Positions 57,541 through 64,000 of a stretch of 64,000 nt of DNA are shown piece after piece. The position numbers were made by a program, and so were the translations under genes. Below the pieces are notes generated by a model. It did no database searches, was not told the DNA's origin, and was given only the letters and a program-made list of their open reading frames with translations. Every line of letters starts with the position of its first letter. Within the stretch, counting starts at the first letter, position 1. The DNA lies in the NCBI RefSeq assembly GCF_018596335.1, contig NZ_JAHEPS010000001.1, forward strand, positions 186,001 to 250,000. Reading direction: 5' to 3'. This DNA comes from Shewanella jiangmenensis (GTDB lineage: Bacteria > Pseudomonadota > Gammaproteobacteria > Enterobacterales > Shewanellaceae).

Positions 57541-57545
57541 GGTGG

Positions 57546-58367
57546 TCAGATAATGGGATCAAACTCATCAATTGCATTCTGACGCTTCTCGGCGGCAGCG
57601 GCTTCCGCCTCGCTGAACTCACCCACATCGAGCTGCGGCAGCTTCTCAGTGCACACATTGCCGCCAAGGCGTTGCAGTTCGCTGCAAAGCTCCTGCACTT
57701 TGGAATCCATCAGGTGCATATGGTCGAGCATCTGGCCAATGGCATTGGCCACCGGATCGGGGTTTTCCGGCGATACTGCATAGGCATCGAAACCATATTT
57801 CTTCGCCATGGCCGAGCGCCGCTCAGTGGTTTCTTTGGACTGACTGGACGGCGTTGCCACAGCGCGGCCTGGAATACCCACGACGGTGGTATTGGCAGGC
57901 ACACTTTTTACCACCACAGAGTTGGAGCCAACCCGACTGCCCTCACCCATGGTGATTGGCCCGAGAATTTTGGCGCCGGCACCGACCACCACATTGTTTT
58001 CGAGTGTGGGGTGACGCTTTCCTGCGTTCCAGCTGGTGCCGCCCAAGGTAACCCCGTGATAAAGCGTGCAATCATCACCGATATCGGCGGTTTCACCTAT
58101 CACTATGCCCATGCCGTGGTCGATAAAGAACCGCCGCCCTATGGTGGCGCCGGGATGGATTTCCACTCCGGTAAGCCAGCGCGAAAAGGTAGACAAACAG
58201 CGGGCCAGAAAACGCCAGTCTCGCTTCCACAATTTGTGGCTTATCCGGTGCAGCCAAATGGCGTGCATGCCGGGATAGTTCAGCAGGATTTCAATGGCGC
58301 TGCGCGCCGCCGGATCCCGATGATAAATGGAGGCTATGTCTTCTTTGAGCCTGGATATCACACCCAT
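57546..58367 (-). CDS. cysE: Serine O-acetyltransferase
   Basis: Makes O-acetylserine, the carbon skeleton for cysteine. The 273 residues have the helical N-terminal SAT domain (about 1-135; REP-like [20 protein letters not shown]) and a left-handed beta helix ([40 protein letters not shown]). The active-site histidines lie in IDHGMG and LYHGVTLGG. The C-terminal tail is longer than usual and charged. It sits between trmJ and iscR, linking cysteine supply physically to the ISC genes. Confidence 0.96.
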   Translation of the reverse strand: MGVISRLKEDIASIYHRDPAARSAIEILLNYPGMHAIWLHRISHKLWKRDWRFLARCLSTFSRWLTGVEIHPGATIGRRFFIDHGMGIVIGETADIGDDCTLYHGVTLGGTSWNAGKRHPTLENNVVVGAGAKILGPITMGEGSRVGSNSVVVKSVPANTTVVGIPGRAVATPSSQSKETTERRSAMAKKYGFDAYAVSPENPDPVANAIGQMLDHMHLMDSKVQELCSELQRLGGNVCTEKLPQLDVGEFSEAEAAAAEKRQNAIDEFDPII

Positions 58368-58393
58368 GTCTGTTCCTTGTGATTATGTGAAGC

Positions 58394-59119
58394 TTACTTC
58401 TTATTACTGCCAACCGCCTTTTCGATGGAGGTAAGTATGCCGCGCAGAATATTCATTTCGTGGCTCTCAATTCGAGCCTTGGTAAACAGGCGCCGCAGTT
58501 TGGTCATCACCTGCCCCGGATGGTTTTTGATAATAAACCCAGTACCTTGCAAGGTTCTTTCAAGGTGTTCGAAGAATCGCTCATTTTCTTCAGCGAGCGG
58601 ATACTCTTCGACCTCTTGCGGCTTGTCGGTCAGCTCAAGGTGCGCGATGCGGGTTTCGTAGCAAATAATTTGCACCGCCTGGGCGAGGTTGAGCGACATA
58701 TATTCCGGATTCGCCGGAATAAACACATGGTAGTTGCAGGCCTGCAGCTCTTCGTTATACAGCCCGTGATTTTCACGGCCAAACACGATGGCGACCGGAC
58801 CTGTGGTTGCCTGCGCGGCAAGCTTGCCACCGGCCTGACGCGGGTCAAGCAAGGGCCAATCGAGGGTGCGGCTGCGCGCTGAGGTACCTATCACCAAAGA
58901 GCAGTCTTTGATGGCCTCGGCGAGCGAGCCAACGATAGTGACATCTTTTAAAATGTCGCAGGCACCAGCTGCCAGCGCCACCGACTGTCCATCAACTTCG
59001 CAGCGAGGCTCAGCCAGATAAAGATTTGATAAACCCATGGTTTTCATGGCTCTTGCGACCGAGCCTATGTTACCGGGATGAGAGGTGCCCACAAGGACTA
59101 CACGGATATTACTGAGCAT
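58394..59119 (-). CDS. trmJ: tRNA (cytidine/uridine-32-2'-O)-methyltransferase TrmJ
   Basis: SPOUT-class enzyme that methylates the ribose of tRNA position 32. The 241 residues contain [20 protein letters not shown] at the N-terminus and the knot motifs [17 protein letters not shown] and [16 protein letters not shown]. The length is close to E. coli TrmJ (246). It is divergent from suhB and followed by cysE after 26 bases, suggesting a trmJ-cysE transcript. Confidence 0.96.
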   Translation of the reverse strand: MLSNIRVVLVGTSHPGNIGSVARAMKTMGLSNLYLAEPRCEVDGQSVALAAGACDILKDVTIVGSLAEAIKDCSLVIGTSARSRTLDWPLLDPRQAGGKLAAQATTGPVAIVFGRENHGLYNEELQACNYHVFIPANPEYMSLNLAQAVQIICYETRIAHLELTDKPQEVEEYPLAEENERFFEHLERTLQGTGFIIKNHPGQVMTKLRRLFTKARIESHEMNILRGILTSIEKAVGSNKK

Positions 59120-59202
59120 GAAACAACTTAATTTAATTGATAAAATCTTGAGCCCTGCAGTTTACCACAGGGCACCTCAAAACCTTATATGAAAATCTGT
59201 AA

Positions 59203-59230
59203 TTGATATGCCTGCTGGTTCAGGTATAAT
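59203..59230 (+). promoter_or_regulatory. suhB promoter (sigma-70)
   Basis: TTGATA (59203-59208), 16-base spacer, TATAAT (59225-59230), ending 44 bases before the suhB ATG. Both hexamers are near consensus. Confidence 0.8.
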
Positions 59231-59274
59231 GTGCGCCGCTGATTTTTCCGTTCTTTAACATCCAGGGGATTGCA

Positions 59275-60078
59275 ATGCATCCGATGCTGACCATCGCCGT
59301 GCGCGCCGCTCGCGCTGCCGGACAAACCATTATGCGTGCTTACACGGATCTCGACCGTGTTGAAGTGAGTGCCAAAGGTATCAATGACTTCGTTACCAGC
59401 GTAGATAAGGAAGCAGAAGCAGCTATCGTTTTCCAGATCCGCAAATCCTACCCAGACCACACCATCGTGGGCGAAGAGCAGGGTGAAAACCGCGGTACCA
59501 ATAAAGATTACATCTGGATCGTCGACCCCCTGGATGGCACCACCAACTTTATGCGTGGTATCCCCCATTTCGCCGTTTCCATCGCCCTGCAGTACAAAGG
59601 CAAGACTGAAGTTGCCGTTGTTTACGATCCTGTTCGTGACGAGCTGTTCAGTGCCGTACGCGGTCAGGGTGCCAAGGTGAACGATCGCCGTATGCGCGTG
59701 ACCAACGCCCAGGACCTGAATGGCACTATCATCGCCACCGGTTTCCCATTCAAATCACGTCAGCACACCCAGACCTACATGGCTGTGCTGAATGAAGTAT
59801 TCGGTCAGTGCGCCGATCTGCGCCGTGCCGGTGCTGCTTCTCTTGATCTGGCCTATGTTGCCGCCGGTCGTATCGACGGTTATTTTGAACTCGGCCTCAA
59901 GCCTTGGGATATCGCGGCTGGCGATCTTATCTGCCGTGAAGCAGGCGGCACTGTGACTGACTTTACCGGCGGTCACAACTACCTGCTGTCAGGCAACATT
60001 GTTGCCGGTACCCCAAAAGCGACCACAGCGCTGGTTAAGCTGATGCGTCCGCTGCTGAACGATGCGCTGAAACGCTAA
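59275..60078 (+). CDS. suhB: Inositol-1-monophosphatase SuhB
   Basis: Magnesium-dependent inositol monophosphatase, which in E. coli also joins the rRNA antitermination complex with NusA. The 267 residues (same as E. coli) carry the metal motifs TIVGEEQGENRG, WIVDPLDGTTNFMRGIPHFA and KPWDIAAGDLICREAGG. AGGGGA lies 5 bases before the ATG. It is monocistronic. Confidence 0.98.
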   Translation: MHPMLTIAVRAARAAGQTIMRAYTDLDRVEVSAKGINDFVTSVDKEAEAAIVFQIRKSYPDHTIVGEEQGENRGTNKDYIWIVDPLDGTTNFMRGIPHFAVSIALQYKGKTEVAVVYDPVRDELFSAVRGQGAKVNDRRMRVTNAQDLNGTIIATGFPFKSRQHTQTYMAVLNEVFGQCADLRRAGAASLDLAYVAAGRIDGYFELGLKPWDIAAGDLICREAGGTVTDFTGGHNYLLSGNIVAGTPKATTALVKLMRPLLNDALKR

Positions 60079-60096
60079 TCGTAATAAGCATTTAAA

Positions 60097-60119
60097 AACC
60101 GCCTCCGGGCGGTTTTTTT
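60097..60119 (+). terminator. suhB terminator
   Basis: AACCGCC and GGCGGTT with a 4-base loop and a seven-base T-run, starting 18 bases after the stop. Confidence 0.93.
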
Positions 60120-60174
60120 GTTTTTGTTCGCTGCTGAGTCTGCAGCGTGGGTCACAGAAAACCATCAAATAATT

Positions 60175-60203
60175 TTACATGCATAATTTTTGCACCTTAT
60201 AAT
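60175..60203 (+). promoter_or_regulatory. nnrS promoter with NsrR-like operator
   Basis: TTACAT (60175-60180), 17-base spacer, TATAAT (60198-60203), 34 bases before nnrS. Within it, 60176-60198 resembles the 11-1-11 NsrR site: a left half with ATGCAT and a right half with TGCACCTT. Binding there would cover the -35 and spacer and explain nitric-oxide induction. Confidence 0.55.
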
Positions 60204-60237
60204 ATCCGACAATTTCACTCAGGCATGAAGGTGTACC

Positions 60238-61407
60238 ATGCATAACATTCACGATCCGCAAAAAGCACTCGCCACGCCTGCCTTGCTGCGGCTGGGATTC
60301 AGGCCGTTCTTTTTGTTTGGCACCCTGATGGGGCTTGCTGGGGTGCTGGTTTGGGTAATGGCGCTGCTTGGTGCCTTTACGTTTACGCCCCACGGCGGCG
60401 CGCTGTGGTGGCATGGTCATGAGATGCTGTTTGGCTTTGTGAGCGCGATTATCGCGGGCTTTTTGCTGACAGCGGTACAAAATTGGACCGGCGTGCCAAG
60501 CATCAGCGGCAAACCGCTGATGCTGCTCGTTTTACTCTGGCTGATGCCTCGACTGCTGTTGCCGTTTTCGGCCTTGCCACTCTGGTTGGTGATGCTGCTT
60601 GATGTGGCATTTCTGCCGGTAACGGCACTCGTGCTTGCACTTAACGTGCTTAAGGTAAAGCAGTGGCGAAACCTGGTGTTTGTACCCATATTGCTGCTGC
60701 TCGCAAGCTGTAATGCCCTTTCTTATGCCGCATTGCTGCAGGGTGACGGCGCACTTGCCCAAAAGGCGCTCTACAGCGGCGCGCTTGCTATTATCCTCAT
60801 CGTTTCGCTGCTTGGCGGTCGGGTCATTCCGTTTTTTACCGAACGCGCCAGTGAGTATCAACGTAAACCCAACCTGCCCTGGCTCGATGCCGCGACCTTT
60901 ATTGCACTTGGACTGACTATCCTCGCCTGGCTGCTCGGCATTGATGCAACGCTGCGCCCATTGGCGGGATTGAGTGCATTGGTGATATTTGTCCGCTGGT
61001 CGCGCTGGGGCTGGCAATACAGCTTCAAAGTCCCCTTGCTGTGGTCACTGCATTTAAGCTTTTTGTTTATCCCGATTGGACTGGCATTAATTGCAGCCGG
61101 GCAGCCTTTTTCAGCCGGGCTGCATGCTCTGGCCGCAGGCGGCATGGGCGGAATGATCCTCGCCATGATGGCACGGGTATCTTTGGGTCACACCGGCCGG
61201 CAACTCATCCCGCCCAAAGCGATTGTTGTGGCCTTTGCCATAATGCTGCTTGGGGTAATCCTGAGGGTGCTGGCCGGGTTGATGCCCGCCCATTTCACCT
61301 TGCTTATCAGCCTCGCGGCCTTTGCCTGGGTTACCGCCTTAGGCTGCTTTGTGATTTGCTATGGCCCAATGCTGATGCGCCCTCGGGCCGACGGTCGCCC
61401 TGGCTAG
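60238..61407 (+). CDS. nnrS: NnrS family membrane protein
   Basis: Haem- and copper-containing inner-membrane protein of the NnrS family, linked to nitric-oxide stress. The 389 residues form about twelve hydrophobic segments. Conserved features are FRPFFLFGTLMGLAGVLVWV, WWHGHEMLFGFVSAIIAGFL (with histidines likely to bind metal), GRVIPFFTERASEYQRKP and HALAAGGMGGMILAMMARVS. AAGGTG precedes the ATG. No other nitrogen-oxide gene is adjacent. Confidence 0.95.
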   Translation: MHNIHDPQKALATPALLRLGFRPFFLFGTLMGLAGVLVWVMALLGAFTFTPHGGALWWHGHEMLFGFVSAIIAGFLLTAVQNWTGVPSISGKPLMLLVLLWLMPRLLLPFSALPLWLVMLLDVAFLPVTALVLALNVLKVKQWRNLVFVPILLLLASCNALSYAALLQGDGALAQKALYSGALAIILIVSLLGGRVIPFFTERASEYQRKPNLPWLDAATFIALGLTILAWLLGIDATLRPLAGLSALVIFVRWSRWGWQYSFKVPLLWSLHLSFLFIPIGLALIAAGQPFSAGLHALAAGGMGGMILAMMARVSLGHTGRQLIPPKAIVVAFAIMLLGVILRVLAGLMPAHFTLLISLAAFAWVTALGCFVICYGPMLMRPRADGRPG

Positions 61408-61507
61408 CGCAGATTTTACCCGATTGTGAACCCTGTCACGCGCTTTTCACACGCCGGCGCGCAAAAGGCTGCTACCATCGCAGCATGCAGGATACAGGGA
61501 GAACATG

Positions 61508-61912
61508 ATGGATTTTTACCGCAGTTACGGCTCAAAGCTGCTGAAAATGACCGAGAATCTGGTGCTTATCATTATCGCGGTAGCAACAGTGGCGGCGATA
61601 GGGCAGGAAATCGCCCACATTCTCAATATGGGCAAGGTCACACTGGCAGATTTGCTGCTGCTGTTTATTTATCTTGAGGTGCTGGCGATGGTGGCCAACT
61701 ACGCGGAGTCGGGCAAGCTGCCGGTTCGCATGCCGCTTTATATCGCCATCGTCGCACTGGCGCGCTACCTCATCCTCGATATGAAGGCCATGGACGACTG
61801 GCGCATTCTGGCGATTTCCATCTCGACCGTAGTGCTGGCCGGCGCCGTGGTGGTGATCCGCTGGGGTCAGCTCAAAATGCCCTACCCCAAGAATCAGGAA
61901 TACGACAATTAG
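61508..61912 (+). CDS. psiE: Phosphate-starvation-inducible PsiE family protein
   Basis: A 134-residue inner-membrane protein of the PsiE family, function unknown. Four hydrophobic segments lie at about 15-35, 45-62, 75-90 and 98-118. LLLLFIYLEVLAMVANYAES and MPLYIAIVALARYLILDMK are family motifs. Two ATGs are adjacent in frame; the second (61508) has AGGGAG at 6-base spacing and was chosen. It ends at a strong terminator. Confidence 0.92.
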   Translation: MDFYRSYGSKLLKMTENLVLIIIAVATVAAIGQEIAHILNMGKVTLADLLLLFIYLEVLAMVANYAESGKLPVRMPLYIAIVALARYLILDMKAMDDWRILAISISTVVLAGAVVVIRWGQLKMPYPKNQEYDN

Positions 61913-61931
61913 TTTTTGCAATCATGGTCAT

Positions 61932-61957
61932 AAAGCCGGCATTCGCCGGCTTTTTTT
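61932..61957 (+). terminator. psiE terminator
   Basis: AAAGCCGGC and GCCGGCTTT with a 4-base loop followed by a T-run, 20 bases after the stop. Confidence 0.93.
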
Positions 61958-62049
61958 CATTCCGTATTTGTCAGTTATTGGTATTCTCCTGTAAAAGCAA
62001 TTATGCTGATTTTTAAGCGCTTGTTAATGCGCCAAAGGAGAAGGCCGCG

Positions 62050-62352
62050 ATGGATGACAATCCAAAAGAATACGAAGAAAAACGCAGATCGCTCAGGGTC
62101 GATATGGAAGCGGAGCGAATTGTGCTGCGCTGGACCGATAAAAGCGGCGCAGAGCAAGTCGATAATGGCATCTGTATCGACCTGTCCAGACGGGGAATAT
62201 TGTTCGAGTACCGCTTGCCTTTTGCCCTGGGCGAGCTGGTTGAAGTGACATTTAATCCGGACACCGACAAAGAAAACACCATTCAGGGCCAGGTTTGTCG
62301 TTGCAGTGAGGCACATGCTCACAGCTTCCACATTGCTATGCAGTTGATTTAA
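62050..62352 (+). CDS. PilZ domain c-di-GMP-binding protein
   Basis: A single-domain PilZ protein of 100 residues. Both nucleotide-binding motifs are intact: KRRSLRVDM (RxxxR) near residue 12 and CIDLSRRGILFEY (DxSxxG) near residue 40. The C-terminal beta strands include GQVCRCSEAHAHSFHIAMQL. It is therefore expected to bind cyclic di-GMP in the cytoplasm, unlike the degenerate PilZ-like protein at 6592. It lies 75 bases upstream of the ParA gene on the same strand and may be co-transcribed. Confidence 0.93.
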   Translation: MDDNPKEYEEKRRSLRVDMEAERIVLRWTDKSGAEQVDNGICIDLSRRGILFEYRLPFALGELVEVTFNPDTDKENTIQGQVCRCSEAHAHSFHIAMQLI

Positions 62353-62427
62353 ACCGCGCTTTTCTATCGCTTCGGTGATGCTGTTCTATACTGGTGAGAA
62401 AGGCTTGGCTAAAACGGAGCACAAACT

Positions 62428-63096
62428 ATGATTTTGCTGGTCGGTGGGGAAAAAGGTGGCAGTGGCAAGAGTTGCCTTGCACAGAATATCGCGGTTCATA
62501 TTACCCAGAAATTCAATGCCAATGTGCTGATGGTCGACTGCGACCCGCAGCGAACCACCTCGGACTGGATCCAGGCCCGTAACAACGACCCCAGTCTGCC
62601 GCAAATCAACTGTATTCAGCTTTACGGCAAAATCCGCAACGATTTGCTGAGCCTCAACGAGCGGTTTGATTATGTGATTGTCGACTGTGGCGGCCAGGAT
62701 AACCTAGCCATGCGAGCCGCCATGTCGGTCGCCACCTATGTGGTGGTACCGCTGAGGCCAAAGCGCCGTGACCTTAAAACCCTGCCGCACATGGAAGACA
62801 TGCTGACCACCTGTAAAATGGTCAATCCCAAGATGGTCGCCACCGTGGTGCTGACCCAGTGTCCGGCGCTGCCAACCCAGGCAAAACGTATTATTGAAGC
62901 CAAGGAAGTGGTCACCTCCTTCGGACTGCGGGTGCTTGATTCAGTCACTTATTGCCGTAACGTTTACGACGACAGCGAGGAAAAAGGCTCCTCGGTCATC
63001 GAAATTGAACCGGACGGCAAGGCTGCTGAAGAAATTCGAGCAATCGCAGATGAACTTCTCGCCATACCGCCAGAAAATTCCTATGAGCTTAACTGA
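62428..63096 (+). CDS. ParA-family (type Ib-like) ATPase
   Basis: A 222-residue deviant-Walker ATPase without an N-terminal DNA-binding extension, as in the small ParF/MinD-like ParA proteins. The P-loop is GGEKGGSGKSCLAQNIA with the signature lysine. Walker A' is VLMVDCDPQRTTSDWI, and Walker B lies in FDYVIVDCGGQDNLAMR. GGAG lies 8 bases before the ATG. It overlaps the next gene by 14 bases. No plasmid replication genes or parB lie nearby, so it is an orphan chromosomal pair. Confidence 0.93.
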   Translation: MILLVGGEKGGSGKSCLAQNIAVHITQKFNANVLMVDCDPQRTTSDWIQARNNDPSLPQINCIQLYGKIRNDLLSLNERFDYVIVDCGGQDNLAMRAAMSVATYVVVPLRPKRRDLKTLPHMEDMLTTCKMVNPKMVATVVLTQCPALPTQAKRIIEAKEVVTSFGLRVLDSVTYCRNVYDDSEEKGSSVIEIEPDGKAAEEIRAIADELLAIPPENSYELN

Positions 63097-63430
63097 CCTT
63101 AAACGCAAAAAGCCAAAACTGGATCGCGGTCAGGTCTCGGTTGATGACTTTATCGAAGATGCCAACAACTACGCCTTTGGCAGGCCGACTATTCTGGATG
63201 AAGACGGCAAAGCCATACGGGCAAAATTCGGGCTGGATAAATCCACCACCAAGGTGTATCGCCACGCCACCTTCAGCCTGACCACCAAGGCCATCGACCA
63301 GCTCGACAGCCTTGCCAAACAAACCGGCATCGCCAAATCCAAACTGCTGCGGATCCTGATTAAGGAATTCCACGACAAGAGTTCAGGCGAGCAAAGCCAC
63401 ATTCTGCTGCGTGGTGAAGACGAGCAGTAA
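63083..63430 (+). CDS. Probable ribbon-helix-helix partner of the ParA protein
   Basis: A 115-residue basic protein starting MSLTDLKRKKPKLDRGQVS, with its ATG inside the end of the ParA gene (14-base overlap). The N-terminal half is Lys-rich and probably flexible. The C-terminal part (about 55-100) reads HATFSLTTKAIDQLDSLAKQ then TGIAKSKLLRILIKEF, a strand-helix-helix pattern typical of RHH DNA-binding proteins. The arrangement resembles ParF-ParG type pairs. A longer in-frame ORF starting at 62894 runs through the ParA gene and was rejected. Confidence 0.82.
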   Translation: MSLTDLKRKKPKLDRGQVSVDDFIEDANNYAFGRPTILDEDGKAIRAKFGLDKSTTKVYRHATFSLTTKAIDQLDSLAKQTGIAKSKLLRILIKEFHDKSSGEQSHILLRGEDEQ

Positions 63431-63477
63431 GCCGGTAGCAACGTTGTCCGGCCTGCTCTCCCGGGCTGGACACCGTG

Positions 63478-63720
63478 TCAATGATGACAAATACGCCCCT
63501 TCTCTGTTGTCAGCCCCTCGGCGCACTCAATTACCTTGCCTTTTCGCCTGAGCAGCGCCAGTAAATCCATTGCCGATAATTCGCTGGCGCTGCAAGTGTG
63601 AAAGCGGCACTCGTCACCAAAGGTTTTGTGAATAAGCGCAATTAATGCGTCTTGAGTCAAAGGTTTGCCATGGGCTAACATCAAGCCCATCACATCATGG
63701 CCGTGTACTGAACGAGTCAA
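63478..63720 (-). CDS. yecH: YecH family metal-binding-like protein
   Basis: An 80-residue protein of the YecH/DUF2492 family. From the TTG at 63720 it reads MTRSVHGHDVMGLMLAHGKP, then FGDECRFHTCSASELSAMDL and a C-terminus rich in Cys/His (CAEG, ICHH). The His and Cys positions suggest metal binding, but function is unknown. AGGAG lies exactly 6 bases before this TTG; an in-frame TTG seven codons upstream has no such site. It is convergent with the RHH gene. Confidence 0.88.
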   Translation of the reverse strand: MTRSVHGHDVMGLMLAHGKPLTQDALIALIHKTFGDECRFHTCSASELSAMDLLALLRRKGKVIECAEGLTTEKGRICHH

Positions 63721-63741
63721 GGTGTGCTCCTGTTGCTGCAA

Positions 63742-64000
63742 TTATGTCTGTATATTCGCTGTATGCTGCTGGTTTGCGCTATGTCCACGCTATGAAGCAC
63801 CAATGCTACGAAGCGCCAATGCCCGGCATTTATGTGATTACACAGCTGCGGATTTGGCCGGAGAAACGGCGCTCATAGCGCTAAACCGGTCGCAGTTCTT
63901 AAAACGGGCAATTGCCGCACACCTTATACCCTGCGCAGAATGGAGATTCTCTGCGCCAGCGCAAACATCTGCCACATGAGGCTTATCAGGAGAGCTTGAA
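63742..64000. other. Window end without supported gene
   Basis: Only short overlapping reading frames without family sequence are present. The stretch probably contains the yecH promoter and the upstream region of a gene beyond the window. Confidence 0.45.

Noticed and set aside
62894..63082. N-terminal extension of the RHH-like gene
   Set aside because: It overlaps the ParA gene in another frame and has no support; the ATG at 63083 fits a coupled 14-base overlap.

Overview
The window looks like a chromosomal segment of a Shewanella species or a close gammaproteobacterial relative. The GC content is moderate to high, and the gene orders are typical of that group: lolCDE next to mfd-csiV, ybaN-apt-dnaX-ebfC-recR-htpG-adk-hemH-gsk, and suhB/trmJ-cysE-iscRSUA-hscBA-fdx. 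No rRNA, tRNA, insertion sequence, prophage or CRISPR array was found. Most of the window is core genome; the accessory parts are a copper-peptide type RiPP locus, two TonB-dependent receptors, a large Ig-like lipoprotein and an orphan ParA pair.

Layout. 0-11.9 kb: comEC, a DUF2062 protein, the lipoprotein-releasing transporter lolCDE, a PilZ-like protein, mfd and csiV. 11.9-23.3 kb: acylphosphatase, ycfP, nagZ, sdaA, cysB, an unknown membrane-anchored coiled-coil protein, topA and astB. 23.4-31 kb: an Ig-like surface lipoprotein, a dicarboxylate/amino-acid symporter, gsk, hemH and adk. 31-39.4 kb: the chaperedoxin cnoX, htpG with a near-consensus sigma-32 promoter, recR, ebfC, dnaX, apt and ybaN. 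39.5-42 kb: an hvfABC/bufABC-like operon (cysteine-repeat precursor, DUF692/MNIO enzyme, DUF2063 partner) and a 39-residue membrane ORF. 42-50 kb: dusC, a DksA/TraR-like protein and two large TonB-dependent receptors. 50-60 kb: ndk, a 52-residue His-rich membrane protein, rimK, the full ISC iron-sulfur operon (no iscX seen), cysE, trmJ and suhB. 60-64 kb: nnrS, psiE, a canonical PilZ protein, a ParA ATPase overlapping a ribbon-helix-helix-like partner, and yecH.

How the genes work together. LolCDE exports outer-membrane lipoproteins. NagZ recycles peptidoglycan, and CsiV probably supports wall synthesis. IscR represses the ISC operon through a recognisable operator, and CysE and CysB tie cysteine supply to it. 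HvfA would be secreted and its EGKCG cysteines modified by HvfB/HvfC into copper-binding heterocycles.

The most unusual structural signal is a set of short degenerate tandem repeats (13-18 bp units) next to or across stop codons in at least six intergenic regions (after lolC, csiV, ycfP, nagZ, sdaA and dnaX). The dnaX gene also has an in-frame A AAA AAG slippery heptamer in a linker enlarged by tandem duplications, so a shortened gamma-like product is predicted.
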